NCBI GenBank assembly: GCA_013178415.1
Contig: JABLXA010000002.1
Coordinates: 124,001 to 188,000, forward strand
From: Bacillota bacterium
GTDB taxonomy: Bacteria > Bacillota > SHA-98 > Ch115
DNA length: 64,000 nucleotides
Reading direction: 5' to 3'
Position 1 is the stretch's first letter; each line of letters begins with the position of its first letter. Position numbers and translations under genes: made by a program. The notes below the pieces were generated by a model. That model searched no databases and was not told the DNA's origin. It saw only the letters and a program-made list of their open reading frames with translations. Below, piece after piece: positions 19,253 through 27,397 of the stretch.

Positions 19253-19447
19253 CTACCGGCCAGCTGCCGGCTCTTTCACCTTTATGACCTCCCGGCCATT
19301 ATAAAATCCACATTCCGGGCACACCCTATGTGGTAGCTTCGGTGAATGACACTTTGGGCACTCAGCGAGCCTGGGGGCCTCCATTTTCCAGTTTGCACGC
19401 CGTTTGCGAGTTCTTGATTTGCCAAAACGTCCTTTGGGATTTGCCAT
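19253..19447 (-). CDS. rpmF: 50S ribosomal protein L32
   Basis: Large-subunit protein. 64 residues: MANPKGRFGKSRTRKRRANW then a zinc ribbon with CPKC and CPEC (about 30-46), so the zinc-binding form of L32. It follows yceD by 31 bases, the widely conserved yceD-rpmF pair. Confidence 0.96.
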   Translation of the reverse strand: MANPKGRFGKSRTRKRRANWKMEAPRLAECPKCHSPKLPHRVCPECGFYNGREVIKVKEPAAGR

Positions 19448-19478
19448 AGTCGCACCTCCTCCTCGCCAAGCGCAAGGG

Positions 19479-20078
19479 TCATCCCTTTTGCTCTGGTGAT
19501 CTTAGCTTCTTCAAAGCTTCTGCAAGTGGAGCCATCCTGAGATCCTGGGTAACGGGCTCACAATTGCATGGACCTTCGTTCAAATCCTTCCCACAGGTGG
19601 GGCATAATCCCTTGCAATCCTCTTTGCATATTACCTTCATGGGAATCGCTATACTCAAGGTTTCCTTAACGGCAGGCTCAATTTCAATGACTTCGTCATA
19701 GAAAGTCCTTATCTCAGGGTCATCTGACCACACATCTTCCGGCGCGCCATCTCCATATTCCTGTCCCTCATCTTCATGTCCCTTATCTGCTCCACGGGAC
19801 GGAGGCTTGTGAATATGTCGATATTCCTCTTCAAATTCGGCCTCGATCGACAGGGCGACTTCCTTCAAGCACCTATCGCAAATCATGGGCACTATAGCAT
19901 TCAATCTGCCATGTAAGACAACCAACTTACCGGTGTTAGTGGCCGTAACGTCGATCTCGACTGGTTCGTCAAGCTGCACTTCCCTGCCATTGGCAAATAA
20001 TGAACCGATCCTCTCCCGCAGGGAAAATCGCTTGCTATTGCCCTTTTCTTTGAGAACATCCCGAACATCTAGTTCCAT
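19479..20078 (-). CDS. yceD: YceD/DUF177 family protein
   Basis: Member of the conserved YceD family, linked in bacteria and plastids to 23S rRNA accumulation; molecular function is not settled. 199 residues: central CDRCLKEVALSIEAEFEEEY, an acidic insert about 90-120, and a C-terminal cysteine cluster KEDCKGLCPTCGKDLNEGPC suited to bind zinc. Preceded by a full-consensus promoter and followed by rpmF. Confidence 0.9.
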   Translation of the reverse strand: MELDVRDVLKEKGNSKRFSLRERIGSLFANGREVQLDEPVEIDVTATNTGKLVVLHGRLNAIVPMICDRCLKEVALSIEAEFEEEYRHIHKPPSRGADKGHEDEGQEYGDGAPEDVWSDDPEIRTFYDEVIEIEPAVKETLSIAIPMKVICKEDCKGLCPTCGKDLNEGPCNCEPVTQDLRMAPLAEALKKLRSPEQKG

Positions 20079-20108
20079 TCTAACACACCCTCAAAGCCAC
20101 CGCGTCTA

Positions 20109-20137
20109 ATTATAGAGGCAGCGGCACCCTATGTCAA
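20109..20137 (-). promoter_or_regulatory. Full-consensus sigma-A promoter of yceD-rpmF
   Basis: Minus-strand TTGACA (20132-20137), 17 bases, TATAAT (20109-20114); all twelve consensus bases match. The expected start is near 20102, about 25 bases before the yceD ATG. Confidence 0.85.
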
Positions 20138-20178
20138 TCCGCAACTGCAATGCTGCAATGCCGCAACGCCATGGATGA

Positions 20179-21021
20179 TTATTTGGCCGCCAAATATATC
20201 ATCCTCTGATGCTCCGGGTCCACACGTCTCGATCCATGGGTCCTGCTGCCAAGGAAGTGGATACAGAAATGGCCATTTATGCCGTTTCCCTTTACCTCGC
20301 CATTTCCATGAGGCATTCCATTCATCGAGGCTGCAAGACGCCTGGATCCAAGATGCACGATGACGGCCCGTCTTTCCCAACTCCACCTGCCGCCAAAGGC
20401 CCTCTTCACTCTATTGGTATCCTCGGCCATGAGCGGCTCGCAATCGGCATGGAGATGACCACCGCGCCTTCTCATTGTAAATTGAAGCCCGGTTTCCACA
20501 TCAGTAACCTTGAATACTCCCTGCAGGATCTTATTTGCCATCGTCCAGGGAATGATCTCGATCCCATGTTCTTTTCCCCTGGAAGAAACACCCTTTGAGG
20601 AAAGTGCGAGCTCTAGGGCCCTGTATGTGCTGGGCCCTACGACGCCATCAACGTAGAGTGAGCGTGACCTCTGGAATGCCTTTACGGCGCGTTCTGTGCC
20701 ATTCCAGAAGTAACCATCCAAGGCGCCTCCATAGAAACCTAGCTTCTTGAGCTTGTCCTGTAGCTGCCTCACCGATTCGCCCCGCATGCCGATACGCAAT
20801 AGCGGCGCGCTGGTGACGGGATCGGCCTTTGTCATCTCGCTGCCAGCCTGACTCACCGGGGATAAAAGGAACAGGAGCAGCAAAATGATATTTATGGTCA
20901 GCCGGCGACCCCCACGCAAGGCCAAGTTTGCCTCACCATCCTTTCGCCACGCAGAGGTCATGACTTCAGGGTTGAAACCTATGACCTCCGTAAGAACACC
21001 CAATGACAACTCATTCACCAT
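20179..21021 (-). CDS. Peptidoglycan-binding protein with an unassigned C-terminal domain
   Basis: Probably exported or membrane-anchored. A hydrophobic segment (about residues 41-59, LTINIILLLLFLLSPVS) is followed by a peptidoglycan-binding domain type 1 (about 80-145: GMRGESVRQLQDKLKKLGFYGG, DGYFWNGTERAVKAFQ, DGVVGPSTYRAL). The last ~110 residues hold conserved-looking HLHADCEPL, GGRWSWERRAVIV and HFCIHFLGSRTHGS; I do not recognise a named family, and the L,D-transpeptidase motif is not present. I use the ATG at 21021, which overlaps the ylbL stop by 11 bases; an upstream TTG is possible. The His/Cys residues could be catalytic or metal-binding, but this is inference. Confidence 0.75.
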   Translation of the reverse strand: MVNELSLGVLTEVIGFNPEVMTSAWRKDGEANLALRGGRRLTINIILLLLFLLSPVSQAGSEMTKADPVTSAPLLRIGMRGESVRQLQDKLKKLGFYGGALDGYFWNGTERAVKAFQRSRSLYVDGVVGPSTYRALELALSSKGVSSRGKEHGIEIIPWTMANKILQGVFKVTDVETGLQFTMRRRGGHLHADCEPLMAEDTNRVKRAFGGRWSWERRAVIVHLGSRRLAASMNGMPHGNGEVKGNGINGHFCIHFLGSRTHGSRRVDPEHQRMIYLAAK

Positions 21022-22021
21022 CAGAATGCTTTTTCCTCCCTGCAAGTCTATCCAAAAACGTTAGCATATCATCGATTTTGGATACCTCGATCACCTTGAC
21101 AGTGGTAGCCGCCATTCTCGCCTCCTCAGCGTTTTCTTTTGGCACAAAGAAGAATTCAGCTCCTGCCTTTTCTGCCGTCCTTATCTTTTGCTTCACCCCT
21201 GCAATCGGCCCTATTTTTCCATCGATATCAAGAGTCCCGGTCCCTGCCACGATGTGCCCCGAGGTCAGATCCCCCCGAGTGAGTTGGTCGAGCATTTCCA
21301 GGCAAAACATGGAACCGGCGGAAGACCCCCGTATATCTTTTGATCTTACTTCTATCTTTACCGGAAATTCGTATTCAATGTAAGGAGCTATCAGCACCCC
21401 GATAGCAGCTTTGCTTTTATCATCATGCCTGGGAATCGTCTTGATTCTGGTGGATATGACCTTGCCATCGCGAAGCAGTATGAGAGATACCTCATCTGAA
21501 ACCTTGTGCCGCTGGATAGCTTCAATGGCCTCTTGCGCGGTCCTGACCGGCCTAAAATCCACTTCACGGATTACATCGCCAGGCCTCACTTTCCCATGGG
21601 CCGGACTACCCTCCATAAGATCTTCCACCATTACTTGAACAGACGTCTTTACCTCATAGCCCGCCTTCCTCAAAGCCACGGCCTCGGCTATCATTTGACT
21701 CTCTCTCATCAGGTTTTCCATTATCTTTAGATACTTCTCCATGGTTATGCCTGGAGGTATTTCCCTCGTCTTCGGCACGAAATCAACATAAGGTGACATG
21801 GCCGCAGCAATGATGGAGAAAATGGTTGCAGGCTCGCTGGATACTGAGGTCAGAAGGAACTTGCCGGTTGATTCCTTACACCCGGTTTCCACGGTCACCA
21901 TATCCTTGAGGTCTACAGCAAGGCCAGGCATCACCACGAGAAAGTGCTGATAAAGGAATGCCTGTATCGACATGACGAGAACCAGTCCGGAGAGAAGAAC
22001 CCCGAGAGCCTTCCTTTTCAC
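21011..22021 (-). CDS. ylbL: PDZ-Lon type membrane protease, YlbL/SepM family
   Basis: Membrane-anchored serine protease facing the outside. One N-terminal membrane segment (about 7-26), a PDZ domain (about 122-200, GSPAHGKVRPGDVIREVDFRPV) and a C-terminal Lon S16 domain. The catalytic Ser-Lys pair is S234 in GSSAGSMFCLEMLD and K277 in GKIGPIAGVKQKI. 336 residues, as in the family. GTG start after GGGAGG. It lies directly after the patatin gene, the ylbK-ylbL order of Bacillus. In Bacillus YlbL takes part in degrading the division inhibitor YneA; the target here is unknown. Confidence 0.92.
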   Translation of the reverse strand: MKRKALGVLLSGLVLVMSIQAFLYQHFLVVMPGLAVDLKDMVTVETGCKESTGKFLLTSVSSEPATIFSIIAAAMSPYVDFVPKTREIPPGITMEKYLKIMENLMRESQMIAEAVALRKAGYEVKTSVQVMVEDLMEGSPAHGKVRPGDVIREVDFRPVRTAQEAIEAIQRHKVSDEVSLILLRDGKVISTRIKTIPRHDDKSKAAIGVLIAPYIEYEFPVKIEVRSKDIRGSSAGSMFCLEMLDQLTRGDLTSGHIVAGTGTLDIDGKIGPIAGVKQKIRTAEKAGAEFFFVPKENAEEARMAATTVKVIEVSKIDDMLTFLDRLAGRKKHSDGE

Positions 22022-22026
22022 AGGAA

Positions 22027-22824
22027 TTACATCCTCCCTATTCCCTTCAAAATATCTGGAAGAGCCTTTCTGGCAGCCGCATCCCCCATACTGATCAAAT
22101 CCTTAGCCATATCCAGTCTAGTGGGCCCTATTCCGGTCACGTCTATTGGGATAACCACGTCCGCCTCAACGATCCGGTTTTTCAGTATCTCCATTTCCAT
22201 GATCTCGATTGCCGTAGCAATCACATCAAATATACTTCGCATCTTTTCCCTGGCTGCCCTGCCAAATACACTGGATGCGATCACCAGATCCGCTCCCATT
22301 TCCCTCACGACATTGATGGGCACACGATTCAGGACCGCCCCGTCTACCAGAAGCCTGTTCCCCAGGCGCAAAGGCACGGCGACTCCTGGAATGCTCACAC
22401 TGGCCCTGATTGCGTCGGCCACGAGGCCTTCCTTTAATACCACTTCCTCGCCAGATTCAATATCCACAGCAACCGCCGCAAATGGGATGGATAGTTCGTC
22501 AAATCTCATATCGTGTGTGAGCAACCGGACAAACTCCCTTATTTTCTCGCCACTTACAAGTCCCATTCTTGGAACACATAAGTCGACAAGGAGATCCCAC
22601 CTGATGCTGGTGGCAAGCTTCTCGATGGATTTGAGATCACGGGTGGCAGAATAGATGCCTCCAATGAGAGCGCCGGCGCTGGTGCCCGCTATGTAGTCTA
22701 TGGGTATATCTGCCTCCTCCAGGACTTTGAGCACTCCTATGTGAGCCAATCCGCGGGCCGCGCCAGCGCTGAGGGCCAGACCCACCCTCGGCCTATCCAT
22801 AGCCGGCCTGACATATTGCGACAT
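22027..22824 (-). CDS. Patatin-like phospholipase, YlbK/RssA family
   Basis: Putative lipid acyl hydrolase with a Ser-Asp dyad. Oxyanion loop in ALSAGAARGLAHIGVL, nucleophile elbow G-T-S-A-G in DYIAGTSAGALIGG, and aspartate in LLVDGAVLNRVPI. 265 residues. ATG after GGGGGGAGTG. It is 5 bases before ylbL and matches ylbK in gene order. The substrate is not known. Confidence 0.9.
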   Translation of the reverse strand: MSQYVRPAMDRPRVGLALSAGAARGLAHIGVLKVLEEADIPIDYIAGTSAGALIGGIYSATRDLKSIEKLATSIRWDLLVDLCVPRMGLVSGEKIREFVRLLTHDMRFDELSIPFAAVAVDIESGEEVVLKEGLVADAIRASVSIPGVAVPLRLGNRLLVDGAVLNRVPINVVREMGADLVIASSVFGRAAREKMRSIFDVIATAIEIMEMEILKNRIVEADVVIPIDVTGIGPTRLDMAKDLISMGDAAARKALPDILKGIGRM

Positions 22825-22900
22825 CTCACTCCCCCCTCATGTAGAGGCTATTTCTATCTATTCGGCAGCGCAACCATAACGACGGTGGCGCCATGATGAC

Positions 22901-22936
22901 GGTATGGGCACCTACTCAGAGCAGGCGCCCTATACC
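22901..22936 (-). terminator. Imperfect hairpin after the beta-lactamase-like gene
   Basis: On the minus strand GGTAT-A-GGGCGCCT pairs with AGGTGCCC-ATACC (about 12 pairs, one bulge), about 35 bases after the stop. No T-run follows, so its role as a terminator is uncertain. Confidence 0.4.
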
Positions 22937-22969
22937 ATTGATATGTCCAGTCTTTAGCGTTGCCAGATT

Positions 22970-23905
22970 TTAACCGAGTCGCGTCTGGTAATCGTAGACA
23001 ATACGGGATATATGCGCTATATTGGAGAAACCCTCGTCAACGTCATATACACCCTGGGATAACACAGCCAGTATATATGGCCTATCAGTAAATACTATGC
23101 CCACATCATTCGCTACTCCGGAGATATCTCCCTCCTTGTGAGCAACGATGATATTCGGAGGAAGCTCACCAGGAAGACCCACATGGTATATTGGATGGGC
23201 CATATCGTCGAGCAGCCTGCTACCCTCGCGCGGGTGCTTTTCCGCGAATGCCAGCACGGCTTCGACATACTTTCCCATATCCTTGGCCGTCGTGATATTC
23301 TGACCGTCAGGATAGACGGTCTCTCCCCCGAGATCTTTCATGAACTCTATTATATTGTCCCGGCCCAGGTATCTCATCAGCATCCTGTTGGCGATATTGT
23401 CGCTTATGGTTATGGCAAGACTCGCCAGGGTCCTCAATGAATAGGTGTCACCATCCCTTGCGGCGAATTGAAGGATTCCTGCGCCGTCCTGATAGTCGAG
23501 CTCGCTATCATATGCGATTCTCGTGTCCCAATCCAGTTTCCCCTCTGCCACCAATTTGTTGAGATAAAGGACCACCGGCACTTTCACAGTGCTGGCGGCA
23601 GGAATCGGCTGATCGGCGTTGATCTCTATAGTGCGACCTGATTTCAGATCTTTGAAGTATACCCCATAGATAGCATCCCTGCTATTTGTATAAGATAACA
23701 GCTGCTGCCTCAATGCTTCATAGTCCGGAGACGATTCTCGAGCCCCGGCAGGCATCGGCTCATGACGAGACATAACTGCGGATGGTGGCTCAAGATGCTG
23801 GCGATCAGTATATATCTCGATTCCCGCTAATGCGAGCATCAGCGCTGAAATCGCGGCAGCAATTGCCATAAATTTCTTCAGAAATGACACGAATTTCCGC
23901 ACCAT
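22970..23905 (-). CDS. Exported serine hydrolase with class A beta-lactamase fold
   Basis: Penicillin-recognising serine enzyme, likely anchored outside the membrane by an N-terminal segment (about 12-30). It shows S-x-x-K in AASTVKVPVV (S105, K108) and S-D-N in TISDNIANRML (168-170); the third box is HKEGD (about 255) in place of the usual KTG. The E166 region of true beta-lactamases is not clear, so it may be a carboxypeptidase or a wall-hydrolysis accessory instead. I use the ATG at 23905, just after GGGGGTGAG; upstream in-frame ATGs would run through the promoter and leader hairpin. 311 residues. It is divergent from ylbJ. Confidence 0.82.
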   Translation of the reverse strand: MVRKFVSFLKKFMAIAAAISALMLALAGIEIYTDRQHLEPPSAVMSRHEPMPAGARESSPDYEALRQQLLSYTNSRDAIYGVYFKDLKSGRTIEINADQPIPAASTVKVPVVLYLNKLVAEGKLDWDTRIAYDSELDYQDGAGILQFAARDGDTYSLRTLASLAITISDNIANRMLMRYLGRDNIIEFMKDLGGETVYPDGQNITTAKDMGKYVEAVLAFAEKHPREGSRLLDDMAHPIYHVGLPGELPPNIIVAHKEGDISGVANDVGIVFTDRPYILAVLSQGVYDVDEGFSNIAHISRIVYDYQTRLG

Positions 23906-23930
23906 CTCACCCCCTGTTATCACACTGCGC

Positions 23931-23961
23931 AAAACAAAACCCCAAGGAAAAGCCCCTGGGG
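23931..23961 (-). terminator. Terminator-like hairpin within the leader of the beta-lactamase-like gene
   Basis: Minus strand: CCCC-AGGGGCTTTTCCTT-GGGG hairpin followed by TTTTGTTTT, lying between the promoter (23985-24014) and the gene start (23905). A terminator in this place suggests attenuation or a regulated leader; it could also block antisense transcription. Confidence 0.6.
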
Positions 23962-23984
23962 CATTCTTGACGCCAGTTTGTTTT

Positions 23985-24014
23985 ATTATAATCCACCCGG
24001 CGTGCCGCTGCCAA
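23985..24014 (-). promoter_or_regulatory. Sigma-A type promoter of the beta-lactamase-like gene
   Basis: Minus-strand TTGGCA (24009-24014), 18 bases, TATAAT (23985-23990). The expected start leaves a leader of about 75 bases that contains the hairpin above. Confidence 0.6.
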
Positions 24015-24100
24015 TGAGAAAACTTGGAAATACATCCATTGCGGCATAGCCGTCCTACTCCAGAAATATACATAGTATCAGCATAGAGGAGGGATCTGTC

Positions 24101-25360
24101 TTGAGAAGACGCCTTGTGAGTGATCGTAAAACTGCATATCTTATGGCCGCAATTGGTCTTCTCGTAACGATTTCCATTATCATATATCCAGAGCCGGCAT
24201 TCAAGGCATCCCTCGATGGCTTAAGGGTATGGTGGGAAATTGTATTTCCAGCCCTCATGCCGTTCTTCATAGCCGCCGAGGTGCTTATGGGGCTTGGGGT
24301 CGTTCACTTCATTGGAGCCCTGCTCGAACCCCTTATGAGACCCCTTTTCGACGTCCCTGGAGTCGGGGCATTTGCCATGGCAATGGGTCTAGCCTCTGGA
24401 TATCCCATCGGAGCCCGTATCGCAGCCAGACTCAGGAGGGAAAACCTCTGCACACAGGTGGAGGCTGAAAGGCTCGTAGCCTTCACCAATACTGCCGATC
24501 CTGTCTTTATGGTCGGAGCCGTGGCTGTAGGCATGTTCCATTCGCCATCACTCGGAGGGATCATTGCAGGCGCTCACTATATATCGAGCATAATAATGGG
24601 TGTGATCATGCGTCTCCACGGACCAAATGTACAGGAACGACCGGCGTTCGTGAGGCCTTCCATGCGGCAGGGCTATTTCAAGAAAGCGTTTGATGATCTC
24701 TATAACGCCCGCAGAGCTGATGGCCGTCCTTTCGGTCAGCTTTTCGGAGATGCGGTGCGAGATTCTGTCACAACGCTCCTTGTAATTGGCGGCTTCATCA
24801 TGATGTTTTCTGTGATCATCCAGGTGCTCACCGCTGCAAATATAATACAAATCGTTTCCAGGCCCGTCGCATGGCTGCTATCGAGCCTTGGGATGAGCCA
24901 GTCTCTGGCCCCGGCCCTCGTGAGCGGCATATTTGAGATAACGATAGGAACTGAATTGGCAAGCCGCGCCGAGTGTGCGATGACACTCAAGGTCATGGCG
25001 GCCTCAGCCATAATCGCGTGGAGCGGACTATCGGTGCTTGCGCAAGTCACGAGCATGACAAATGGTACAGATATTCGTATCAAGCCATATATAATCGCCA
25101 GGGTGCTCCATGCGCTCATCGCGGCCTTGATCACGCTGCTCCTCATGGGGCCTGCGGGGGCAACCATAGGAGGGGTTGTGGTTCCGGCCATCGTCGCCAA
25201 CATCTCTGTACCAAGAATGAATATCCTTGCCAGGATGACATGGTCAAGCGCATACCTTGCCACGACCCTCGGCTACCTATTGATTGCCGCCCTTATCGTA
25301 CAGATAGCCAGGACGGCCAGGATCTTCGGTTTCTGGGTAGTGCAAAAGACCAGGAAATGA
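24101..25360 (+). CDS. ylbJ: Sporulation integral membrane protein YlbJ
   Basis: Polytopic membrane protein required for spore cortex formation in Bacillus; its transport activity is not defined. 419 residues with about nine hydrophobic segments: two at the N-terminus, gate-like motifs MGLASGYPIGARIAARL and FTNTADPVFMVGAVAVGM near 95-150, and a second half with ITIGTELASRAE. These are family hallmarks (nucleoside-transporter-like gate repeats). TTG start, 8 bases after GGAGG. It is the only plus-strand gene in this block; neighbours match the Bacillus ylb cluster. Confidence 0.93.
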   Translation: MRRRLVSDRKTAYLMAAIGLLVTISIIIYPEPAFKASLDGLRVWWEIVFPALMPFFIAAEVLMGLGVVHFIGALLEPLMRPLFDVPGVGAFAMAMGLASGYPIGARIAARLRRENLCTQVEAERLVAFTNTADPVFMVGAVAVGMFHSPSLGGIIAGAHYISSIIMGVIMRLHGPNVQERPAFVRPSMRQGYFKKAFDDLYNARRADGRPFGQLFGDAVRDSVTTLLVIGGFIMMFSVIIQVLTAANIIQIVSRPVAWLLSSLGMSQSLAPALVSGIFEITIGTELASRAECAMTLKVMAASAIIAWSGLSVLAQVTSMTNGTDIRIKPYIIARVLHALIAALITLLLMGPAGATIGGVVVPAIVANISVPRMNILARMTWSSAYLATTLGYLLIAALIVQIARTARIFGFWVVQKTRK

Positions 25361-25447
25361 TCCGGAATATCCATTCCGCTCCCGGCAGTATCAGCGTATG
25401 GGCGATGTCGCCCCGGCATCCAGTTCGTCCTATGAGTAAGACTTACA

Positions 25448-26005
25448 TTACTTGGCAGCAACCAACTTGGAATGATTTGCACCGCCTTGCGCTGACATTT
25501 CAGCCTTCGGCACAGGCGTCCCGGTCGACCCGGAAGCATTCCCTGAAGGCATCTCGCGCTTATTCAGTTCTTCTATGCCCTTTTCCACGACTTTTTGGGC
25601 GCGGGCCAAGCTCTCCAGCAGACTTTTGAGAGTGCTAGCGGCATAACTGTCGGCGCCCTTTCTTATTTCCTCCGCCTGGCTTCTGGCCTCAGTCACGATT
25701 TCCTGGGCATACTCTCTCGCCTTCTTGCCTATTTCGGAATCCTTAATAAGCTCTTGCATCCGCTGGCGAGCGGAACCCAAGAGTCTTTCGGCCTCCATCC
25801 GAGCATCGGTAAGGAGCCTGTCGCGATCCGCCAAAAGAGTCTGGGCGTCCTTGATAGCGTCAGGAAGTGCTATTCGAAGGTCATCCACAAGGTCAAGAAG
25901 CTGCTCAGCATCAACAATAACCTTGCTGGAAAGCGGTACCCTCTTAGACCTTTCGATCAAAGATTCGATAGCATCCAGAATCTCCATTATCTTTGCGCCG
26001 GTCAT
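25448..26005 (-). CDS. Coiled-coil protein of unknown function
   Basis: 185 residues, almost entirely helical. After MTGAKIMEILDAIESLIERSKRVP comes a long charged helix (about 45-145) rich in Ala, Glu, Arg and Gln, resembling the stalk subunits of F- and V-type ATPases (AREYAQEIVTEARSQAEEIRKGADSYA shows the heptad-like pattern). The C-terminal 35 residues are Ser/Gly/Thr-rich. ATG after GGGGGTG. It lies 30 bases after coaD, where related Clostridia often have a similar coiled-coil gene. There is no membrane segment. The function is not known; scaffold or DivIVA-like roles are guesses. Confidence 0.7.
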   Translation of the reverse strand: MTGAKIMEILDAIESLIERSKRVPLSSKVIVDAEQLLDLVDDLRIALPDAIKDAQTLLADRDRLLTDARMEAERLLGSARQRMQELIKDSEIGKKAREYAQEIVTEARSQAEEIRKGADSYAASTLKSLLESLARAQKVVEKGIEELNKREMPSGNASGSTGTPVPKAEMSAQGGANHSKLVAAK

Positions 26006-26035
26006 CTCAACACCCCCAGGATCTTCCCATGATCT

Positions 26036-26521
26036 TCATTGATTCTTCCGGAATTTCTCCCGGAGTCTGACTTCCACTGGCCTTGGAACAAGCCCACGTA
26101 GGCATCCGCCGAATCTCGCCAGGTCCTTGACTGCGCTTGAGCTGAGAAATGCATATTCATTATTGGTCATCATAAAGATAGTTTCTATAGAAGGCTCGAG
26201 TTTCCTGTTTATCGAGGCCATTTGAAACTCATAATCAAAATCAGATATAGCCCTGAGGCCCTTCAAAATCGCCTGTACACCCCTGCTTCGAGCGAAATTC
26301 ACGAGAAGGCCATCAAATGATTCAATGGTGACCCTATCAAGATGACGCGTAACTTCTCTTAGCATGTCGGTGCGTTCCTCTACCGTAAACAAGGCCTGTT
26401 TGGCGGGATTTGTCAGGACCGCCACAATGATCTCGTCGAACATCTGATGACCTCTTTCAATGATGTCCAAGTGGCCACAAGTTACGGGATCAAAGCTACC
26501 CGGGTACACTACTCTAAACAC
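26036..26521 (-). CDS. coaD: Phosphopantetheine adenylyltransferase
   Basis: Fourth step of coenzyme A synthesis: 4'-phosphopantetheine + ATP to dephospho-CoA. The nucleotidyltransferase motif is [19 protein letters not shown] (T-x-G-H) at the N-terminus and [15 protein letters not shown] near residue 130. 161 residues, normal. GTG start, after GGGAG. It follows rsmD, the conserved rsmD-coaD pair. Confidence 0.96.
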   Translation of the reverse strand: MFRVVYPGSFDPVTCGHLDIIERGHQMFDEIIVAVLTNPAKQALFTVEERTDMLREVTRHLDRVTIESFDGLLVNFARSRGVQAILKGLRAISDFDYEFQMASINRKLEPSIETIFMMTNNEYAFLSSSAVKDLARFGGCLRGLVPRPVEVRLREKFRKNQ

Positions 26522-26577
26522 CCAAGATCATCTCCCGATGGTTTCTACGTATAGTCCTATCTTGTCGTGCAAATCCT

Positions 26578-27141
26578 TCAGATTTCATCCTGGCGCAAAT
26601 AGAATGACAACTGCGTGTCTCCATACCTCTCTGTGCGAGAGAACTTCAAATGAGCGGTTGAAGACGGAACCAAATCACGACTGCCATGCTCCAGCACAAC
26701 AACTCCGCCGGCGCGCAGGATCCCGGCCTGATCTATCTGGCCCAGGATAGATGAATGAAGCCCCCGTCCATATGGCGGATCCGCAAAGATGATGTCGAAT
26801 CGAACGCCTTTCTGACCTAATATCTGGCAAGCCCTCGCCGCATCATTTCGATACACTCTAGCCCTGTCGGAAAATCCACACAGCTCAAGGTTTTCACGAA
26901 TAATCTCCACATGGCGCGCATCCAGCTCCACGAACACGACCTGGTTTGCACCCCGGCTCAAGGCCTCGATACCAACCCCACCTGCACCTGCAAAGAGATC
27001 AAGAAAGCGGGAATCGACCACAAGATCCCCGAGTATATTGAAAAGAGCCTCTTTCACACGGTCAATGGTAGGGCGGACACCACGCCCCGAAGGTGTTTTG
27101 AGCCTACGCCCCCTATCGCTTCCGGCGATGATCCTCACCAT
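26578..27141 (-). CDS. rsmD: 16S rRNA (guanine966-N2)-methyltransferase
   Basis: Methylates G966 of 16S rRNA with S-adenosylmethionine. Begins MVRIIAGSDRGRRLKTPSG; has VKEALFNILG, the SAM loop FLDLFAGAGGVGIEALSRGA and the catalytic IIFADPPYGRG. 187 residues. I use the ATG at 27141 behind GGGGGTAAG; an ATG 11 codons upstream is less likely. Confidence 0.95.
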   Translation of the reverse strand: MVRIIAGSDRGRRLKTPSGRGVRPTIDRVKEALFNILGDLVVDSRFLDLFAGAGGVGIEALSRGANQVVFVELDARHVEIIRENLELCGFSDRARVYRNDAARACQILGQKGVRFDIIFADPPYGRGLHSSILGQIDQAGILRAGGVVVLEHGSRDLVPSSTAHLKFSRTERYGDTQLSFYLRQDEI

Positions 27142-27397
27142 GTAACTTACCCCCAGTGGCAGGTTGGATCCCATTATTTACTATTAACAAAAAAGAATAA
27201 AATCAATTATGCCGAGCAAAATAACACTGAGAGAAGCGATGAGGAGGCGTGATCCTAGAGGCACATGCTCAGGAGAACCCTCCCCCATAAGCTCTTCCTC
27301 CGGTTTCTCCTCTCCCACGAGGTGGCGGCCATTGGGCCGTCATCTTTTTGTCTGGCAGATCCCCGGGACATCATCAACTATTGAAATTTTTCCGAAA
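27142..27397. other. Intergenic region between recG and rsmD
   Basis: 256 bases without a credible gene. An A/T-rich stretch (about 27175-27215) could carry a weak promoter for rsmD (TTGATT on the minus strand, no good -10). A small GGCGGCC/GGGCCGTC hairpin at 27328-27345 is followed by ATCTTTTT on the plus strand, with no plus-strand gene to end. Confidence 0.4.

Noticed and set aside
25361-25447. Terminator between ylbJ and the coiled-coil gene
   Set aside because: Only a six-pair CGGAAT/ATTCCG hairpin without a T-run; too weak to list.
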